Shown here: positions 35,180 through 44,140 of the stretch, piece by piece
Position numbering within the stretch: position 1 is the first letter of the stretch
Layout: each line of letters starts with the position of its first letter
Source of the DNA: Ochrobactrum quorumnocens
Lineage (GTDB): Bacteria > Pseudomonadota > Alphaproteobacteria > Rhizobiales > Rhizobiaceae
Assembly (NCBI RefSeq): GCF_002278035.1
Contig: NZ_CP022604.1
Location: forward strand, 868,001 to 932,000
Direction of reading: 5' to 3'
DNA length: 64,000 nucleotides
The notes under the pieces: generated by a model
What the model saw: the letters and a program-made list of their open reading frames with translations, nothing else
Told to the model about the DNA's origin: nothing
The model's database searches: none
Program-made: the position numbers and the translations under genes

Positions 35180-35882
35180 AGCGGAAGTGGCGATGGATGA
35201 TTATGACGACGAAGTTCAACATCCAGCTTCGCCCATGGCCTTGGCGGAACTCGCACGGATGGCAGAGGCGATAATCTTCGCATCTGCGGAACCGGTTTCT
35301 GAACGCGCATTAGCAGAGCGATTGCCAGTTAGTACCGATTTAGCGGCAATATTAGAGCATCTGCAAAAGGTTTATGAGGGGCGGGGCGTTCATCTGGTTC
35401 AGGTCGGTGCGGCCTGGGCTTTTCGCACAGCACCCGATCTTGGTTTTCTCATGAGCCGTGAGACGGTTCAACAGCGCAAGCTCTCCCGCGCAGCAATGGA
35501 AGTCCTTGCAATCATTGCATATCATCAGCCTGTCACACGCGCCGAGCTTGAAGATATTCGTGGTGTGGAAACCTCCAAAGGCACGCTGGATGTGCTTATG
35601 GAAACGGGTTGGATCAAACTGCGTGGTCGCCGTCGCACGCCCGGACGGCCTGTGACCTACGGAACGACCGATACATTTCTGGATCATTTTGGCTTGCCGG
35701 AAATACGTGATCTACCAGGGCTGGAAGAATTGCGCGGGGCAGGGCTGTTATCTGCGCGCATACCGTCCAGTTTCTCTGTGCCGGTTCCGAATGTGGACCC
35801 TGACGAACTTACAGACGATGAAGAGCCGCTCGAAGATATAGATCTTGAAGGTTTGGGGCTGCTGGCGCCACGCGGAGATTGA
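35172..35882 (+). CDS. scpB: segregation and condensation protein B
   Basis: The protein has 236 residues from the ATG at 35172, with GAGGACGAAA before it. It contains two winged-helix domains: MAEAIIFASAEPVSERALAERL, then AAMEVLAIIAYHQPVTRAELEDIRG with GRPVTYGTTDTFLDHFGL. The acidic tail (DPDELTDDEEPLEDIDLEG) is an extension beyond the basic fold. It dimerises and binds ScpA. The overlap with scpA implies coupled translation. Confidence 0.93.
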   Translation: MSEAEVAMDDYDDEVQHPASPMALAELARMAEAIIFASAEPVSERALAERLPVSTDLAAILEHLQKVYEGRGVHLVQVGAAWAFRTAPDLGFLMSRETVQQRKLSRAAMEVLAIIAYHQPVTRAELEDIRGVETSKGTLDVLMETGWIKLRGRRRTPGRPVTYGTTDTFLDHFGLPEIRDLPGLEELRGAGLLSARIPSSFSVPVPNVDPDELTDDEEPLEDIDLEGLGLLAPRGD

Positions 35883-36025
35883 TGGGAAATTTGAGCTACA
35901 ACAAATAAAATCGTTGTAACTTCGTTCACTGTCACACTTCTGTTTGAAAGATTTGGTGAAAGCGCTTAAATCGTATTCAGCATTATAGGAATAAGCCGTG
36001 TCGCAACGGCGATGAGAGGAATGAA

Positions 36026-36259
36026 ATGGGTAGCTTTTCTATCTGGCACTGGCTGATCGTTCTCGCAGTTGTGCTGCTTCTGTTTGGCCGTGGCAAAATC
36101 CCTGAACTGATGGGTGATGTTGCAAAGGGCATCAAGAACTTCAAGCAGGGCATGTCTGAAGAAGACGCTGCTAAGGAAGATGCCAAGGCGGATGCACGTA
36201 CAATTGATGCCAAGGCGGATGAAACCGTCAATGACGTCAAGAAGACGACAAAATCCTGA
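36026..36259 (+). CDS. tatA: Sec-independent translocase subunit TatA
   Basis: The protein has 77 residues: a short periplasmic start, one membrane helix ([23 protein letters not shown]) with the FGRGK hinge, an amphipathic helix ([14 protein letters not shown]) and a charged tail. It oligomerises to form the Tat pore. A good ribosome site, GAGAGGAATGAA, precedes it. It is the first gene of tatABC, with a 215-bp gap before tatB. Confidence 0.95.
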   Translation: MGSFSIWHWLIVLAVVLLLFGRGKIPELMGDVAKGIKNFKQGMSEEDAAKEDAKADARTIDAKADETVNDVKKTTKS

Positions 36260-36272
36260 TCTGATGTCAGGG

Positions 36273-36304
36273 ATGCTGCGTGCAATATGGTGCGCAGCAT
36301 GTTT
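36273..36304 (+). other. stem-loop between tatA and tatB
   Basis: ATGCTGCG pairs with CGCAGCAT across a 12-nt loop, and GTTTT follows. It is a weak terminator or a processing stem that could keep TatA more abundant than TatB and TatC. Confidence 0.45.
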
Positions 36305-36474
36305 TGCCATGAAGGCATGATCCAGCAGGTTGGGAACTATTTCCCGATAAGATCATGTGTAATAACAACAGGTTGATTGCCACTTCACCTTGAACGACGG
36401 TGTGTTTGCAATCTGGATTGCGGTTTTCCGCCGAAAGACGGGACGCGCGCGTCAGAAGCGCGGAGTATCAAATT

Positions 36475-37119
36475 ATGTTCGATATCGGTTGGTCTGAACT
36501 GCTGATAATCGCGATTGTGATGATCGTGGTGGTTGGCCCCAAGGATTTGCCGAAGATGCTCAGAGCTTTCGGCAAGGCGACCGCGCGTATGCGCAGCACT
36601 GCTAACGAGTTCCGGCATCAGTTCAACGAAGCCTTGAAAGAAGCCGAACTCGAAGACGTCAAGAATATCGTCGATGAGGCTCGCAAGCTTGATCCGCGCT
36701 CGAAGCTCACACAGGTCTTCGACCCGATTCGCAGTGCCGGTGAGGATATTCGTTCGGGTCTTCAGTCCACAACATCGATGTCGCCCGCTGAGCCTGCCAA
36801 GGTGGCTGAGGTGACAATGCCTGTTGACGCAAACGGTACGACGGTTCCTGTTGAAGCTCCAACAGAGAAGCCTGCAGCCAAGCCGAAGACAACGCGTAAG
36901 AAGGCGGCACCTGCTGCTGCAGAAACGCCGGTGGCCGCCAAGCCCGTCAAGCCGAAGGCTGCGACCGCGAAGCCAAAAGCCAGCGTCAAAGCTGAACCGG
37001 CTGCAAAACCGGCTGCACCCAAAAAGGCGTCTCCAGCAAAGCCTGCAACGGTGAAGGCGGACACTCCCGCCAAGAAGACCACGAAAAAGACGACTGAAAA
37101 GACAGGAAGCAAAGCGTGA
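36475..37119 (+). CDS. tatB: Sec-independent translocase subunit TatB
   Basis: The protein has 214 residues from MFDIGWSELLIIAIVMIVVVGPKDLP, the TatB-type membrane helix and hinge. An amphipathic helix follows (MLRAFGKATARMRSTANEF). The C-terminal ~110 residues are a low-complexity Lys/Ala/Pro tail typical of alphaproteobacterial TatB. With TatC it forms the receptor for twin-arginine signals. Its stop overlaps the tatC GTG start. Confidence 0.94.
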   Translation: MFDIGWSELLIIAIVMIVVVGPKDLPKMLRAFGKATARMRSTANEFRHQFNEALKEAELEDVKNIVDEARKLDPRSKLTQVFDPIRSAGEDIRSGLQSTTSMSPAEPAKVAEVTMPVDANGTTVPVEAPTEKPAAKPKTTRKKAAPAAAETPVAAKPVKPKAATAKPKASVKAEPAAKPAAPKKASPAKPATVKADTPAKKTTKKTTEKTGSKA

Positions 37120-37964
37120 AACGGGACGAGGACGAAATTGAACAGAGCGCCGCTCCTCTGCTCGAACACCTTATCGAACTGCGCCGCCGCCTGATCTGGG
37201 CGATAGTGGCGTTTTTCCTTGCTTTTATTCTTTGTTTTGCCTTTGCAAAGCATCTCTTCAATCTGCTCGTCGTTCCCTACCAATGGGCACTCGACTGGGC
37301 CGGGATGGACCGCTCGAAAGCAGAGCTGATCTATACCGCACCGCAGGAATTCTTCTTTACGCAGGTCAAGGTCGCGATGTTTGGCGGCGTTGTGCTGGCG
37401 TTCCCGATTATCGCTGCGCAGATTTATAAGTTTGTGGCCCCTGGCCTCTACAAGCATGAGCGTATGGCGTTTCTGCCATTCCTTATTGCTTCGCCGATAT
37501 TGTTCCTGACCGGCGGTGCACTCGTTTATTTCTTCTTCACGCCTATGGTTATGTGGTTCTTCCTGGCCATGCAGCAGACGGGTGGCAATGGTGAAGTGCA
37601 GATTTCACTTCTGCCAAAAGTTTCCGAATATTTGAGCCTCATCATGACGCTCATTTTTGCTTTCGGTCTGGTCTTCCAGTTGCCGGTCGTCACGAGCCTT
37701 ATGGCCCGAGTCGGGTTGGTTACTTCTGCAGGTCTCAAGGACAAGCGCAAATATGCGATTGTGATTGCTTTCGTTGTGGCCGCTGTTCTGACGCCACCCG
37801 ATCCGGCGAGCCAGATCGGTCTTGCCTTGCCGACGATCCTTCTCTACGAGATTTCCATCATATTGGCCCGAATGATCGAAAAGAAGAGGGATGAGGCAAA
37901 GGATGAAGCTGAGGGTGATACCAAAGCCGATACTGGGGCAGAAGACAACGCCCCCACTTCCTGA
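37116..37964 (+). CDS. tatC: Sec-independent translocase subunit TatC
   Basis: The protein has 282 residues from a GTG start that overlaps the tatB stop (GTGA). It has six membrane helices. The N-terminal HLIELRRRLIWAI and the ERMAFLPFL loop are TatC hallmarks, and both bind the signal peptide. The tail of about 35 residues is highly charged (KKRDEAKDEAEGDTKAD). Confidence 0.96.
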   Translation: MKRDEDEIEQSAAPLLEHLIELRRRLIWAIVAFFLAFILCFAFAKHLFNLLVVPYQWALDWAGMDRSKAELIYTAPQEFFFTQVKVAMFGGVVLAFPIIAAQIYKFVAPGLYKHERMAFLPFLIASPILFLTGGALVYFFFTPMVMWFFLAMQQTGGNGEVQISLLPKVSEYLSLIMTLIFAFGLVFQLPVVTSLMARVGLVTSAGLKDKRKYAIVIAFVVAAVLTPPDPASQIGLALPTILLYEISIILARMIEKKRDEAKDEAEGDTKADTGAEDNAPTS

Positions 37965-37982
37965 TCCGGCTATATGTAAAAC

Positions 37983-38012
37983 AGAGGCTGCATAATCGCA
38001 GCCTCTCTTTCT
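37983..38012 (+). terminator. terminator after tatC
   Basis: GAGGCTGC pairs with GCAGCCTC across a 6-nt loop, with TCTTTCT after it. Confidence 0.75.
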
Positions 38013-38039
38013 GTTAAATTTCATGAAACGGCTTTTCCC

Positions 38040-39323
38040 ATGCTCGATATCAAATGGATTCGCGAAAACCCTGAAGCTCTCGACAAGGCGCTTGCCAAGC
38101 GCGGAGCAGGGCCGCTCTCGTCCGAACTGATCGCGCTTGACGAAAAGCGTCGCGAGCATGTCGGCAAAGTTCAGGCTGCGCAGGAGCGCCGCAATGCGGC
38201 ATCCAAAGAAATCGGCAAAGCAATGGCCGAGAAGGACGCAGCGACTGCTGACAAGCTCAAGGCTGAAGTCGGTGAGTTGAAAACTTTCCTTGCTGATGCT
38301 GAGGAAGAAGAACGCCGCCTGGTCAAGGAACTGAACGACGCACTTTCGAGCCTTCCAAATGTTCCAGCTGACGATGTGCCGCTCGGCAAGGACGAGGCAG
38401 ATAATGTCGAAGTCCGTCGCATTGGCAATCAGCGCAATTTCTCGTTCCAGCCAAAGGAACATTATGAGCTAGGCGAGGCGCTTGGCTATATGGACTTCGA
38501 GCGTGCCGCGAAGATCGCAGGTGCACGTTTCACCGTTCTGAAAGGCCCGTTGGCACGTCTTGAGCGCGCACTTGGTCAGTTCATGCTTGATCTGCACACC
38601 ACAGAAAACGGCTATATGGAAACCATGCCGCCGCTGATGGTGCGCGACGAAGCCGTTTATGGCACAGGTCAGCTGCCGAAGTTTTCTGAAGACTTGTTCC
38701 GTACGACGGATGGTCGTTGGCTGATCCCCACTGCCGAAGTTCCGTTGACCAATCTCGTTGCCGATGAAATCGTCGACCTTAAGACTTTACCACAGCGCTA
38801 CACGGCACTCACACCTTGCTTCCGTTCCGAAGCAGGTTCAGCTGGTCGCGATACGCGCGGTATGCTGCGTCAGCATCAGTTTCTCAAGGTTGAGATGGTG
38901 TCGATTACTGATGCGGATAGCTCGGCAGCCGAACACGAGCGTATGACGGCCTGTGCTGAAGAAGTGTTGAAGCGTCTCGGCCTGCCGTTCCGCACCGTTG
39001 TTCTTTGTACGGGTGACATGGGCTTTGGCGCGCAAAAGACTTACGACATTGAAGTATGGATGCCGGGTCAGAACGCTTATCGCGAAATTTCGAGCTGCTC
39101 GGTTTGCGGAGATTTCCAGGGGCGCCGAATGAATGCGCGTTATCGCCCAGAAGGCGAAAAGGCCACACGTTTTGTGCATACGCTGAATGGGTCGGGCGTT
39201 GCAGTCGGTCGCGCTCTGATTGCTGTCATGGAAAATTATCAGCAGGAAGACGGCAGCATTCATATTCCTGAAGCATTGCAGCCATACATGGGCGGTCTCA
39301 CGCGTATCGAGAAAGCCGCGTGA
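38040..39323 (+). CDS. serS: seryl-tRNA synthetase
   Basis: This is a 427-residue class II synthetase. The N-terminal coiled-coil arm (about 30-105) binds the long variable arm of tRNA-Ser. Motif 2 is [14 protein letters not shown], and motif 3 lies in [19 protein letters not shown]. The length is usual. Confidence 0.97.
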   Translation: MLDIKWIRENPEALDKALAKRGAGPLSSELIALDEKRREHVGKVQAAQERRNAASKEIGKAMAEKDAATADKLKAEVGELKTFLADAEEEERRLVKELNDALSSLPNVPADDVPLGKDEADNVEVRRIGNQRNFSFQPKEHYELGEALGYMDFERAAKIAGARFTVLKGPLARLERALGQFMLDLHTTENGYMETMPPLMVRDEAVYGTGQLPKFSEDLFRTTDGRWLIPTAEVPLTNLVADEIVDLKTLPQRYTALTPCFRSEAGSAGRDTRGMLRQHQFLKVEMVSITDADSSAAEHERMTACAEEVLKRLGLPFRTVVLCTGDMGFGAQKTYDIEVWMPGQNAYREISSCSVCGDFQGRRMNARYRPEGEKATRFVHTLNGSGVAVGRALIAVMENYQQEDGSIHIPEALQPYMGGLTRIEKAA

Positions 39324-39334
39324 ATTTAAACAGT

Positions 39335-39439
39335 TAAAGCATTTCCAGCAAAAGTGGGAACCGGTTTTGCGTTCGGAAATGCGTAAAAACAAATAGTTAC
39401 AGCGGTTCCAGCGATTCAATATTAACTAGAACCGCTGTA
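39335..39439 (+). repeat. MITE-like repeat between serS and surE
   Basis: Ends are TAAAGCATTTCCAGC and CCGCTGTA. The core GGGAACCGGTTTTGCGTTCGG ... GCGTAAAAACAAATAGTTA is almost identical to 11731-11835 and is inverted relative to 40925-41029. Confidence 0.92.
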
Positions 39440-39464
39440 ACGATGTGAATGAAGGAGAGACGAC

Positions 39465-40232
39465 GTGCGAATTCTGCTGACGAACGATGATGGTATCCAC
39501 GCTGAAGGCCTCGCAGTTCTGGAGCGTATCGCACGCCAAATCTCGGATGATGTTTGGGTTGTCGCCCCAGAAACAGATCAGAGCGGTCTTGCACATTCAT
39601 TGACGCTTTCAGAGCCTCTGCGCCTCCGCAAGATCGATGATCGTCATTTCGCGCTGCGCGGAACGCCGACTGATTGCGTCATCATGGGCGTTCGCCATGT
39701 TTTACCGGAAGCGCCTGATCTCATCCTTTCAGGTGTTAATTCTGGTGCCAACATGGCCGATGATGTGACCTATTCCGGTACCGTTGCAGGGGCCATGGAA
39801 GGCACACTTCTCGGTGTTAAGGCAATCGCACTGTCGCAGGAATATGATTACGAAGACGGCCGTCGCATTCTGCCATGGGAAACAGTGGAAGCTCACGCGC
39901 CTGCATTGATCAACAAGTTGATTGAAGCGGGTTGGCCTGAAGGTGTTCTGCTTAACTTGAATTTCCCGAATTGTGCTCCAGATGAAGTCAAGGGCACACG
40001 TGTAACAGCACAGGGCAAACTCAGCCATGATGCGCGCCTCGAAGAGCGTCGTGACGGTCGTGGCTTCCCTTATTTCTGGCTGCAGTTTGGTCGCACCAAA
40101 GCAGAAGTTGCCAGCGATAGCGATATCGCTGCCATCCGCGCGGATTACATCTCTGTAACGCCGCTGCATCTTGATCTGACGGCACAGAAGGTACGGGCTG
40201 AACTCAGCAAAGCGCTTGGGGTTGAAGCATGA
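39465..40232 (+). CDS. surE: 5'-nucleotidase SurE
   Basis: The protein has 255 residues from a GTG start with GAAGGAGAGACGAC before it. The metal site is [16 protein letters not shown], followed by [23 protein letters not shown]. It hydrolyses nucleoside 5'- and 3'-monophosphates and polyphosphate in stationary-phase cells. It overlaps pcm by 4 bp. The surE-pcm-nlpD order is shared with enterobacteria, there followed by rpoS, which is absent here. Confidence 0.96.
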   Translation: MRILLTNDDGIHAEGLAVLERIARQISDDVWVVAPETDQSGLAHSLTLSEPLRLRKIDDRHFALRGTPTDCVIMGVRHVLPEAPDLILSGVNSGANMADDVTYSGTVAGAMEGTLLGVKAIALSQEYDYEDGRRILPWETVEAHAPALINKLIEAGWPEGVLLNLNFPNCAPDEVKGTRVTAQGKLSHDARLEERRDGRGFPYFWLQFGRTKAEVASDSDIAAIRADYISVTPLHLDLTAQKVRAELSKALGVEA

Positions 40233-40897
40233 ATCAGGCTGTGTCTGAACGCCAGCAGCTTTCGGACAGGGAAGGATTTGCCTCCTTCGTCATGCGCATG
40301 CGAGCGCGGGGCATCAATGATGCCCGGCTCTTTGCTGCAATCGAATCGACGCCACGTCAAAGCTTCATGGGTTCGTCATGGGCGCATCTTTCATTTAGCC
40401 AGCGTACTGCACCGCTCGATTGCGGCGAGTATATCGAAGGCATCGACGATCAGGCGCGCGTCATTGCCGCACTTCAATTAGAATCAGGCCATCGCGTATT
40501 GGAAATCGGCACCGGCTCTGGCTTTACCGCTGCAGTCATGTCGATGCTTTCAGGTCGCGTCACGACAGTCGAGCGCTATCGCAAATTATGCGACCGCGCC
40601 TTGCAGCAGTTTGTAACGCTCAAGCGCGAAAACATCATGGTGAAACATGCCGATGGTCGCCACGGTATGCCGGGTGGACCGTTTGATCGCATCGTGATCT
40701 GGTTGGCTTGTGAAGACATTCCGCGCCATTTCGTAGAGCTTCTGGCAACCCATGGTGTGCTTATCGCACCAATTGGGCCTGGAGACGGTCAGCAAATGGT
40801 GACGCGAATCGCAAAGGTCGGTAGCCGCTTCGAGCAGGAAAACATCATGCCTGTTCGTTATCAGCCATTTATCGAAGGCATGTCCTCCGTTCTGTGA
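40229..40897 (+). CDS. pcm: protein-L-isoaspartate O-methyltransferase
   Basis: The protein has 222 residues. The SAM-binding motif is [20 protein letters not shown], and the family-specific post-motif [17 protein letters not shown] is preceded by [11 protein letters not shown]. It methylates isoaspartyl residues so that aged proteins can be repaired. It is translationally coupled to surE (ATGA). Confidence 0.94.
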   Translation: MNQAVSERQQLSDREGFASFVMRMRARGINDARLFAAIESTPRQSFMGSSWAHLSFSQRTAPLDCGEYIEGIDDQARVIAALQLESGHRVLEIGTGSGFTAAVMSMLSGRVTTVERYRKLCDRALQQFVTLKRENIMVKHADGRHGMPGGPFDRIVIWLACEDIPRHFVELLATHGVLIAPIGPGDGQQMVTRIAKVGSRFEQENIMPVRYQPFIEGMSSVL

Positions 40898-40924
40898 GGA
40901 CTTCGCAGCCTCTTTTTTGAGACT

Positions 40925-41029
40925 TACAGCGGTTCCAGTTAGTATTGGATCGTTCGAACCGCTGTAACTATTTGTTTTTACGAATTTCCGAACGCAAAAC
41001 CGGTTCCCACTTTTGCTGGAAATGCTTTA
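40925..41029 (-). repeat. MITE-like repeat after pcm, inverted relative to 39335
   Basis: Ends are TACAGCGGTTCC and GGAAATGCTTTA. The core AACGCAAAACCGGTTCCCAC is the reverse complement of the 39335 copy. The two flank surE-pcm as inverted repeats. Confidence 0.92.
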
Positions 41030-41055
41030 ACCGCTGTTGCATCGGCACAATGCAA

Positions 41056-41158
41056 TAGAGCTCCACGCGCCCTCTTGGGCGCACAAAGGCCACTTTAAAC
41101 TATTCAATCTATGCATCGTGCTTACCAAAAATCGTTTCCGATTTTTGGATCGATGCTA
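41056..41158 (-). repeat. MITE-like repeat, GCGCCC type
   Basis: TAGAGCTCCACGCGCCCTCTTGGGCGC ... GCATCGTGCTTACC ... GATCGATGCTA is the reverse complement of the 61573-61680 copy. With 40925-41029 it fills most of the pcm-nlpD gap. The last ~150 bp before nlpD are AT-rich and show nothing else. Confidence 0.82.
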
Positions 41159-41321
41159 CGGCGGTTTTTTTGTGTAATGCACGAGCAAAAAAACGCTTTT
41201 GTGCGCTTATGGTATTTAATTGGTGAATATTTTTTCGAAGAAATCTCGATTCTTAACCAGCGAGTAACATTAACGCGTTTTAATGAGTCCAAGTGAGTAT
41301 TAGAGTATGGGCGAGTTGAAC

Positions 41322-42563
41322 ATGCGTTTTCCAATATTGCAGCATACGTCCGAACGTCTCCTGCGGAATGCAGCGATCGTTCTGATTGCCGGTTTTGGTG
41401 CAGGGTGCAGCGCCGATACGATGCGCTTCACGGATGGCCTTTATACTGGCTCCACGTCTAATCAGCGTGTTGTGCAACAACAGCCTGCCGGCGATGTTTA
41501 TGCATCTGCGCCGGTGGCGGCCGCCCAGCCGGTTTCGAGCGGGTCGGTTCAGCGTAACAGTCTGCCGCCTGTGTCCTCTGCGCCGGTTGTGGCTGCTGCA
41601 ACGCAGGCACAGAATCAGGTTAATCAGGCTCAAGACATGGCCGCCAATCGTGTGAATGGCGCTGTGAACAATGCTGGAACTCAGGTGGCAAGCGCTGCCG
41701 GTGCTGCAAACAATGCAGCCGCTAATGCGAAATCAAACGTTCTCGGACAGTTGCCAGCAACGGCAAATGGCGTTCCATTGCCGGCCGCTAACCATGCTGC
41801 TGCACCGCAGGCGCAAGCTCCTGTTGCAGCTCCGCAAACTGCCGCAGCAGGTGGTGCTTACACAGTTAAGTCGGGCGATTCGCTTTTCTCCATTGCACAA
41901 AAGCACAACGTACCGGTTGAACAGCTAAAGCAGGCGAATGGCCTTACCAACGGTGCAATTCGTGTCGGTCAGTCTCTCGCAATTCCATCAGCCGCCGGTG
42001 GTGCAACACAGGTTGCAGCGGTTTCACCGCAGCCAGCAAAACCAGCCGCAGCAGCGCCAGTGCAAACTGCATCGGTGGCGCCTGATGCCGCGTCAAATGT
42101 GAAGCCTTATACGCCACCACAGGCGAGCAATAAGGTGATCGAAGACGCTGAGAAGGATCAGTCGGCTGCTCCATCTTCAACGGGCATTTCGCAGATGCGT
42201 TGGCCAGTTCGTGGCCGCGTTCTTGCAAGCTTCGGCCAGCGTGATGGCACTTCAGTTAATGACGGTATCGACATCATGGTTCCGGAAGGTACCGCCGTTA
42301 AGGCCGCTGAAAATGGCGTTGTCATCTATGCAGGCGACGGCTTGAAGGAGTTCGGTCAGACGGTTCTGATCCGTCACGACAATGGACTGGTTACAGTCTA
42401 TGGCCATAACAGCCAGATTCTCGTGCAGCGCGGTCAGAAGGTTCGTCGTGGCGAGGACATAGCGAAGTCCGGTATGAGTGGGAACGCAAAATCGCCTAAG
42501 CTGCACTTCGAAGTGCGCAAGAATTCATCACCGGTCAATCCTTCCAAGTATCTGGAATCTTGA
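41322..42563 (+). CDS. NlpD-like lipoprotein: LysM plus degenerate LytM/M23 domain
   Basis: The protein has 413 residues from MRFPILQ; an ATG 15 bp upstream is also possible. A lipobox (LIAGFGAGC) near residue 29 marks an outer-membrane lipoprotein. An Ala/Asn/Gln linker, a LysM domain (AYTVKSGDSLFSIAQKHNVP) and a LytM domain follow. Its metal ligands are lost: VNDGIDI replaces xHxGIDI, and PKLHFEVR lacks the first His of HxH. That fits NlpD/EnvC-type activators of amidases rather than a peptidase. The position after surE-pcm matches enterobacterial nlpD. Confidence 0.88.
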   Translation: MRFPILQHTSERLLRNAAIVLIAGFGAGCSADTMRFTDGLYTGSTSNQRVVQQQPAGDVYASAPVAAAQPVSSGSVQRNSLPPVSSAPVVAAATQAQNQVNQAQDMAANRVNGAVNNAGTQVASAAGAANNAAANAKSNVLGQLPATANGVPLPAANHAAAPQAQAPVAAPQTAAAGGAYTVKSGDSLFSIAQKHNVPVEQLKQANGLTNGAIRVGQSLAIPSAAGGATQVAAVSPQPAKPAAAAPVQTASVAPDAASNVKPYTPPQASNKVIEDAEKDQSAAPSSTGISQMRWPVRGRVLASFGQRDGTSVNDGIDIMVPEGTAVKAAENGVVIYAGDGLKEFGQTVLIRHDNGLVTVYGHNSQILVQRGQKVRRGEDIAKSGMSGNAKSPKLHFEVRKNSSPVNPSKYLES

Positions 42564-42585
42564 TCGAAAACGGTTCGACGGAATA

Positions 42586-42614
42586 AGAAAGGCGGGTTAG
42601 ACCCGCCTTTTTCT
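42586..42614. terminator. terminator between nlpD-like and DUF815 genes
   Basis: AAAGGCGGGT pairs with ACCCGCCTTT across a 3-nt loop. TTTCTTT follows, and the genes converge on it. Confidence 0.9.
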
Positions 42615-43478
42615 TTACATCGCTTTGCCCATACGACCAGCAAGATCCTGAATATACTGCCATGCAACACGACCAGAACGATTGCCACGTGTCGTCGCCC
42701 AGGTCAGGGCTTCTGCGTGCATCGCCTGGGGATCATAATCCAGCTTGTAGTGTGCTGCATAACCATCAACCATCGCGAGATAGTCGTCCTGGCTGCATTT
42801 GTGGAAGCCGAGCCAAAGGCCGAAACGATCTGACAGTGATACTTTTTCCTCAATGGCTTCAGACGGATTGACGGCGGTCGAACGCTCATTGTCAATCATA
42901 TCGCGCGGCATCAGATGGCGGCGATTGGACGTTGCATAGAAGATCACATTGTCTGGGCGCCCTTCGACGCCGCCTTCGAGCGCTGCCTTCAGCGATTTGT
43001 AGGACGTATCATCGTGATCAAAAGAAAGATCGTCGCAGAACAGGATGAAGCGATACGGCGTTTCCTTAATGATGTTCATCAGGGCAGGGAGGCTGTCGAT
43101 GTCTTCACGATGAATTTCAACAAGCTTTAATGGCAGCTTTTCGGTCTGCTCTGCATTGACGCTGGCTTGTGCCGCTTTGACGAGTGATGATTTGCCCATG
43201 CCGCGCGCGCCCCAGAGCAGGACATTATTCGCCGGATAGCCTTTTGCAAAACGTCGGGTATTGTCAACGAGCTGGTCACGCACCAAATCAACGCCACGAA
43301 TGAGCGAGATATCGACGCGATTAACGCGGCTGACGGGGTCGAGTGTTAGACGCTCGGGTGCCCAGACGAAGCAATCGGCTGCTTCAAGGTCGGGTACGGT
43401 TGGTTGTGGTGGAGCAATACGCTCCAGTGCAGCGATCAGTCGGTCCAGTTTCTGGCTGAGTATATTTTCGGTGGTCAT
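42615..43478 (-). CDS. DUF815 family AAA ATPase
   Basis: The protein has 287 residues. The P-loop is LLWGARGMGKSSLVKA, Walker B is FILFCDDLSFD, and sensor residues lie in IFYATSNRRHLMPRDM. The protein matches the DUF815 ATP-binding family, which is common in Proteobacteria and has no defined function. It is a single gene, divergent from yajC. Confidence 0.88.
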   Translation of the reverse strand: MTTENILSQKLDRLIAALERIAPPQPTVPDLEAADCFVWAPERLTLDPVSRVNRVDISLIRGVDLVRDQLVDNTRRFAKGYPANNVLLWGARGMGKSSLVKAAQASVNAEQTEKLPLKLVEIHREDIDSLPALMNIIKETPYRFILFCDDLSFDHDDTSYKSLKAALEGGVEGRPDNVIFYATSNRRHLMPRDMIDNERSTAVNPSEAIEEKVSLSDRFGLWLGFHKCSQDDYLAMVDGYAAHYKLDYDPQAMHAEALTWATTRGNRSGRVAWQYIQDLAGRMGKAM

Positions 43479-43637
43479 TCCAAGCCCTCAAATAGTGAGG
43501 ATCAGGGCTTAACATGCCACAGCGGGCGGGAAAAGTGTGCGACCTTGGCGCAGTAGGGCCTTCGCCGGTTGCAATTGACGCGCTAACCATTGTAATGCCG
43601 TAAAGAATTTGTCTTCGAGACTTCAGAGGAGTTCCTA

Positions 43638-43979
43638 ATGTTCGTAACACCGGCTTTTGCACAAGCCTCCGGCGGCGGCGCCGGGCCAGACATGCTCATG
43701 AGCATTCTGCCTTTCGTCCTGATCTTTGTAATCATGTACTTTCTCATCATCCGCCCACAGCGGACCCAGATGAAGAAGCGTCAGGAAATGCTGGCAGCAG
43801 TTCGTCGCGGCGATACGGTTGTGACCGGTGGCGGTATTGTCGGTAAGGTCCAGAAGGTCCACGACGACGGCGAACTCGACGTTGAAATCGCTGAAGGCGT
43901 TCGCATTCGCGTTCTGCGCAGCGCTCTTTCCGAAGTGCGCGTCAAGGGCGAACCAGTCGCCGACAACAAGAACAAGTAA
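43638..43979 (+). CDS. yajC: preprotein translocase subunit YajC
   Basis: The protein has 113 residues. One membrane helix (LMSILPFVLIFVIMYFLII) is followed by RPQRTQMKKRQEML and the conserved GDTVVTGGGIVGKV. It is an accessory to SecDF in the Sec translocon. The ribosome site is CAGAGGAGTTCCTA. secDF lies 161 bp downstream. Confidence 0.95.
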   Translation: MFVTPAFAQASGGGAGPDMLMSILPFVLIFVIMYFLIIRPQRTQMKKRQEMLAAVRRGDTVVTGGGIVGKVQKVHDDGELDVEIAEGVRIRVLRSALSEVRVKGEPVADNKNK

Positions 43980-44140
43980 TTTTTATCAGATTACGCGAGT
44001 CCGGTAAGGTTTCCATAACCGGGGCTCGCTCATTATCGCGTGTGGGTCATATATTGTGACCCATTCGCCAAGCTGGAGAGCCGTTTGTAACACGTACGCT
44101 CCGGCACGCTCTACCCAAGCCGAAACGGAATTGCTGTTCG

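Noticed and set aside
44044..44064. Palindrome TGGGTCA...TGACCCA upstream of secDF as an operator or terminator
   Set aside because: It is only a 7-bp stem with no T-run and no match to a known regulator site. It was left unassigned.
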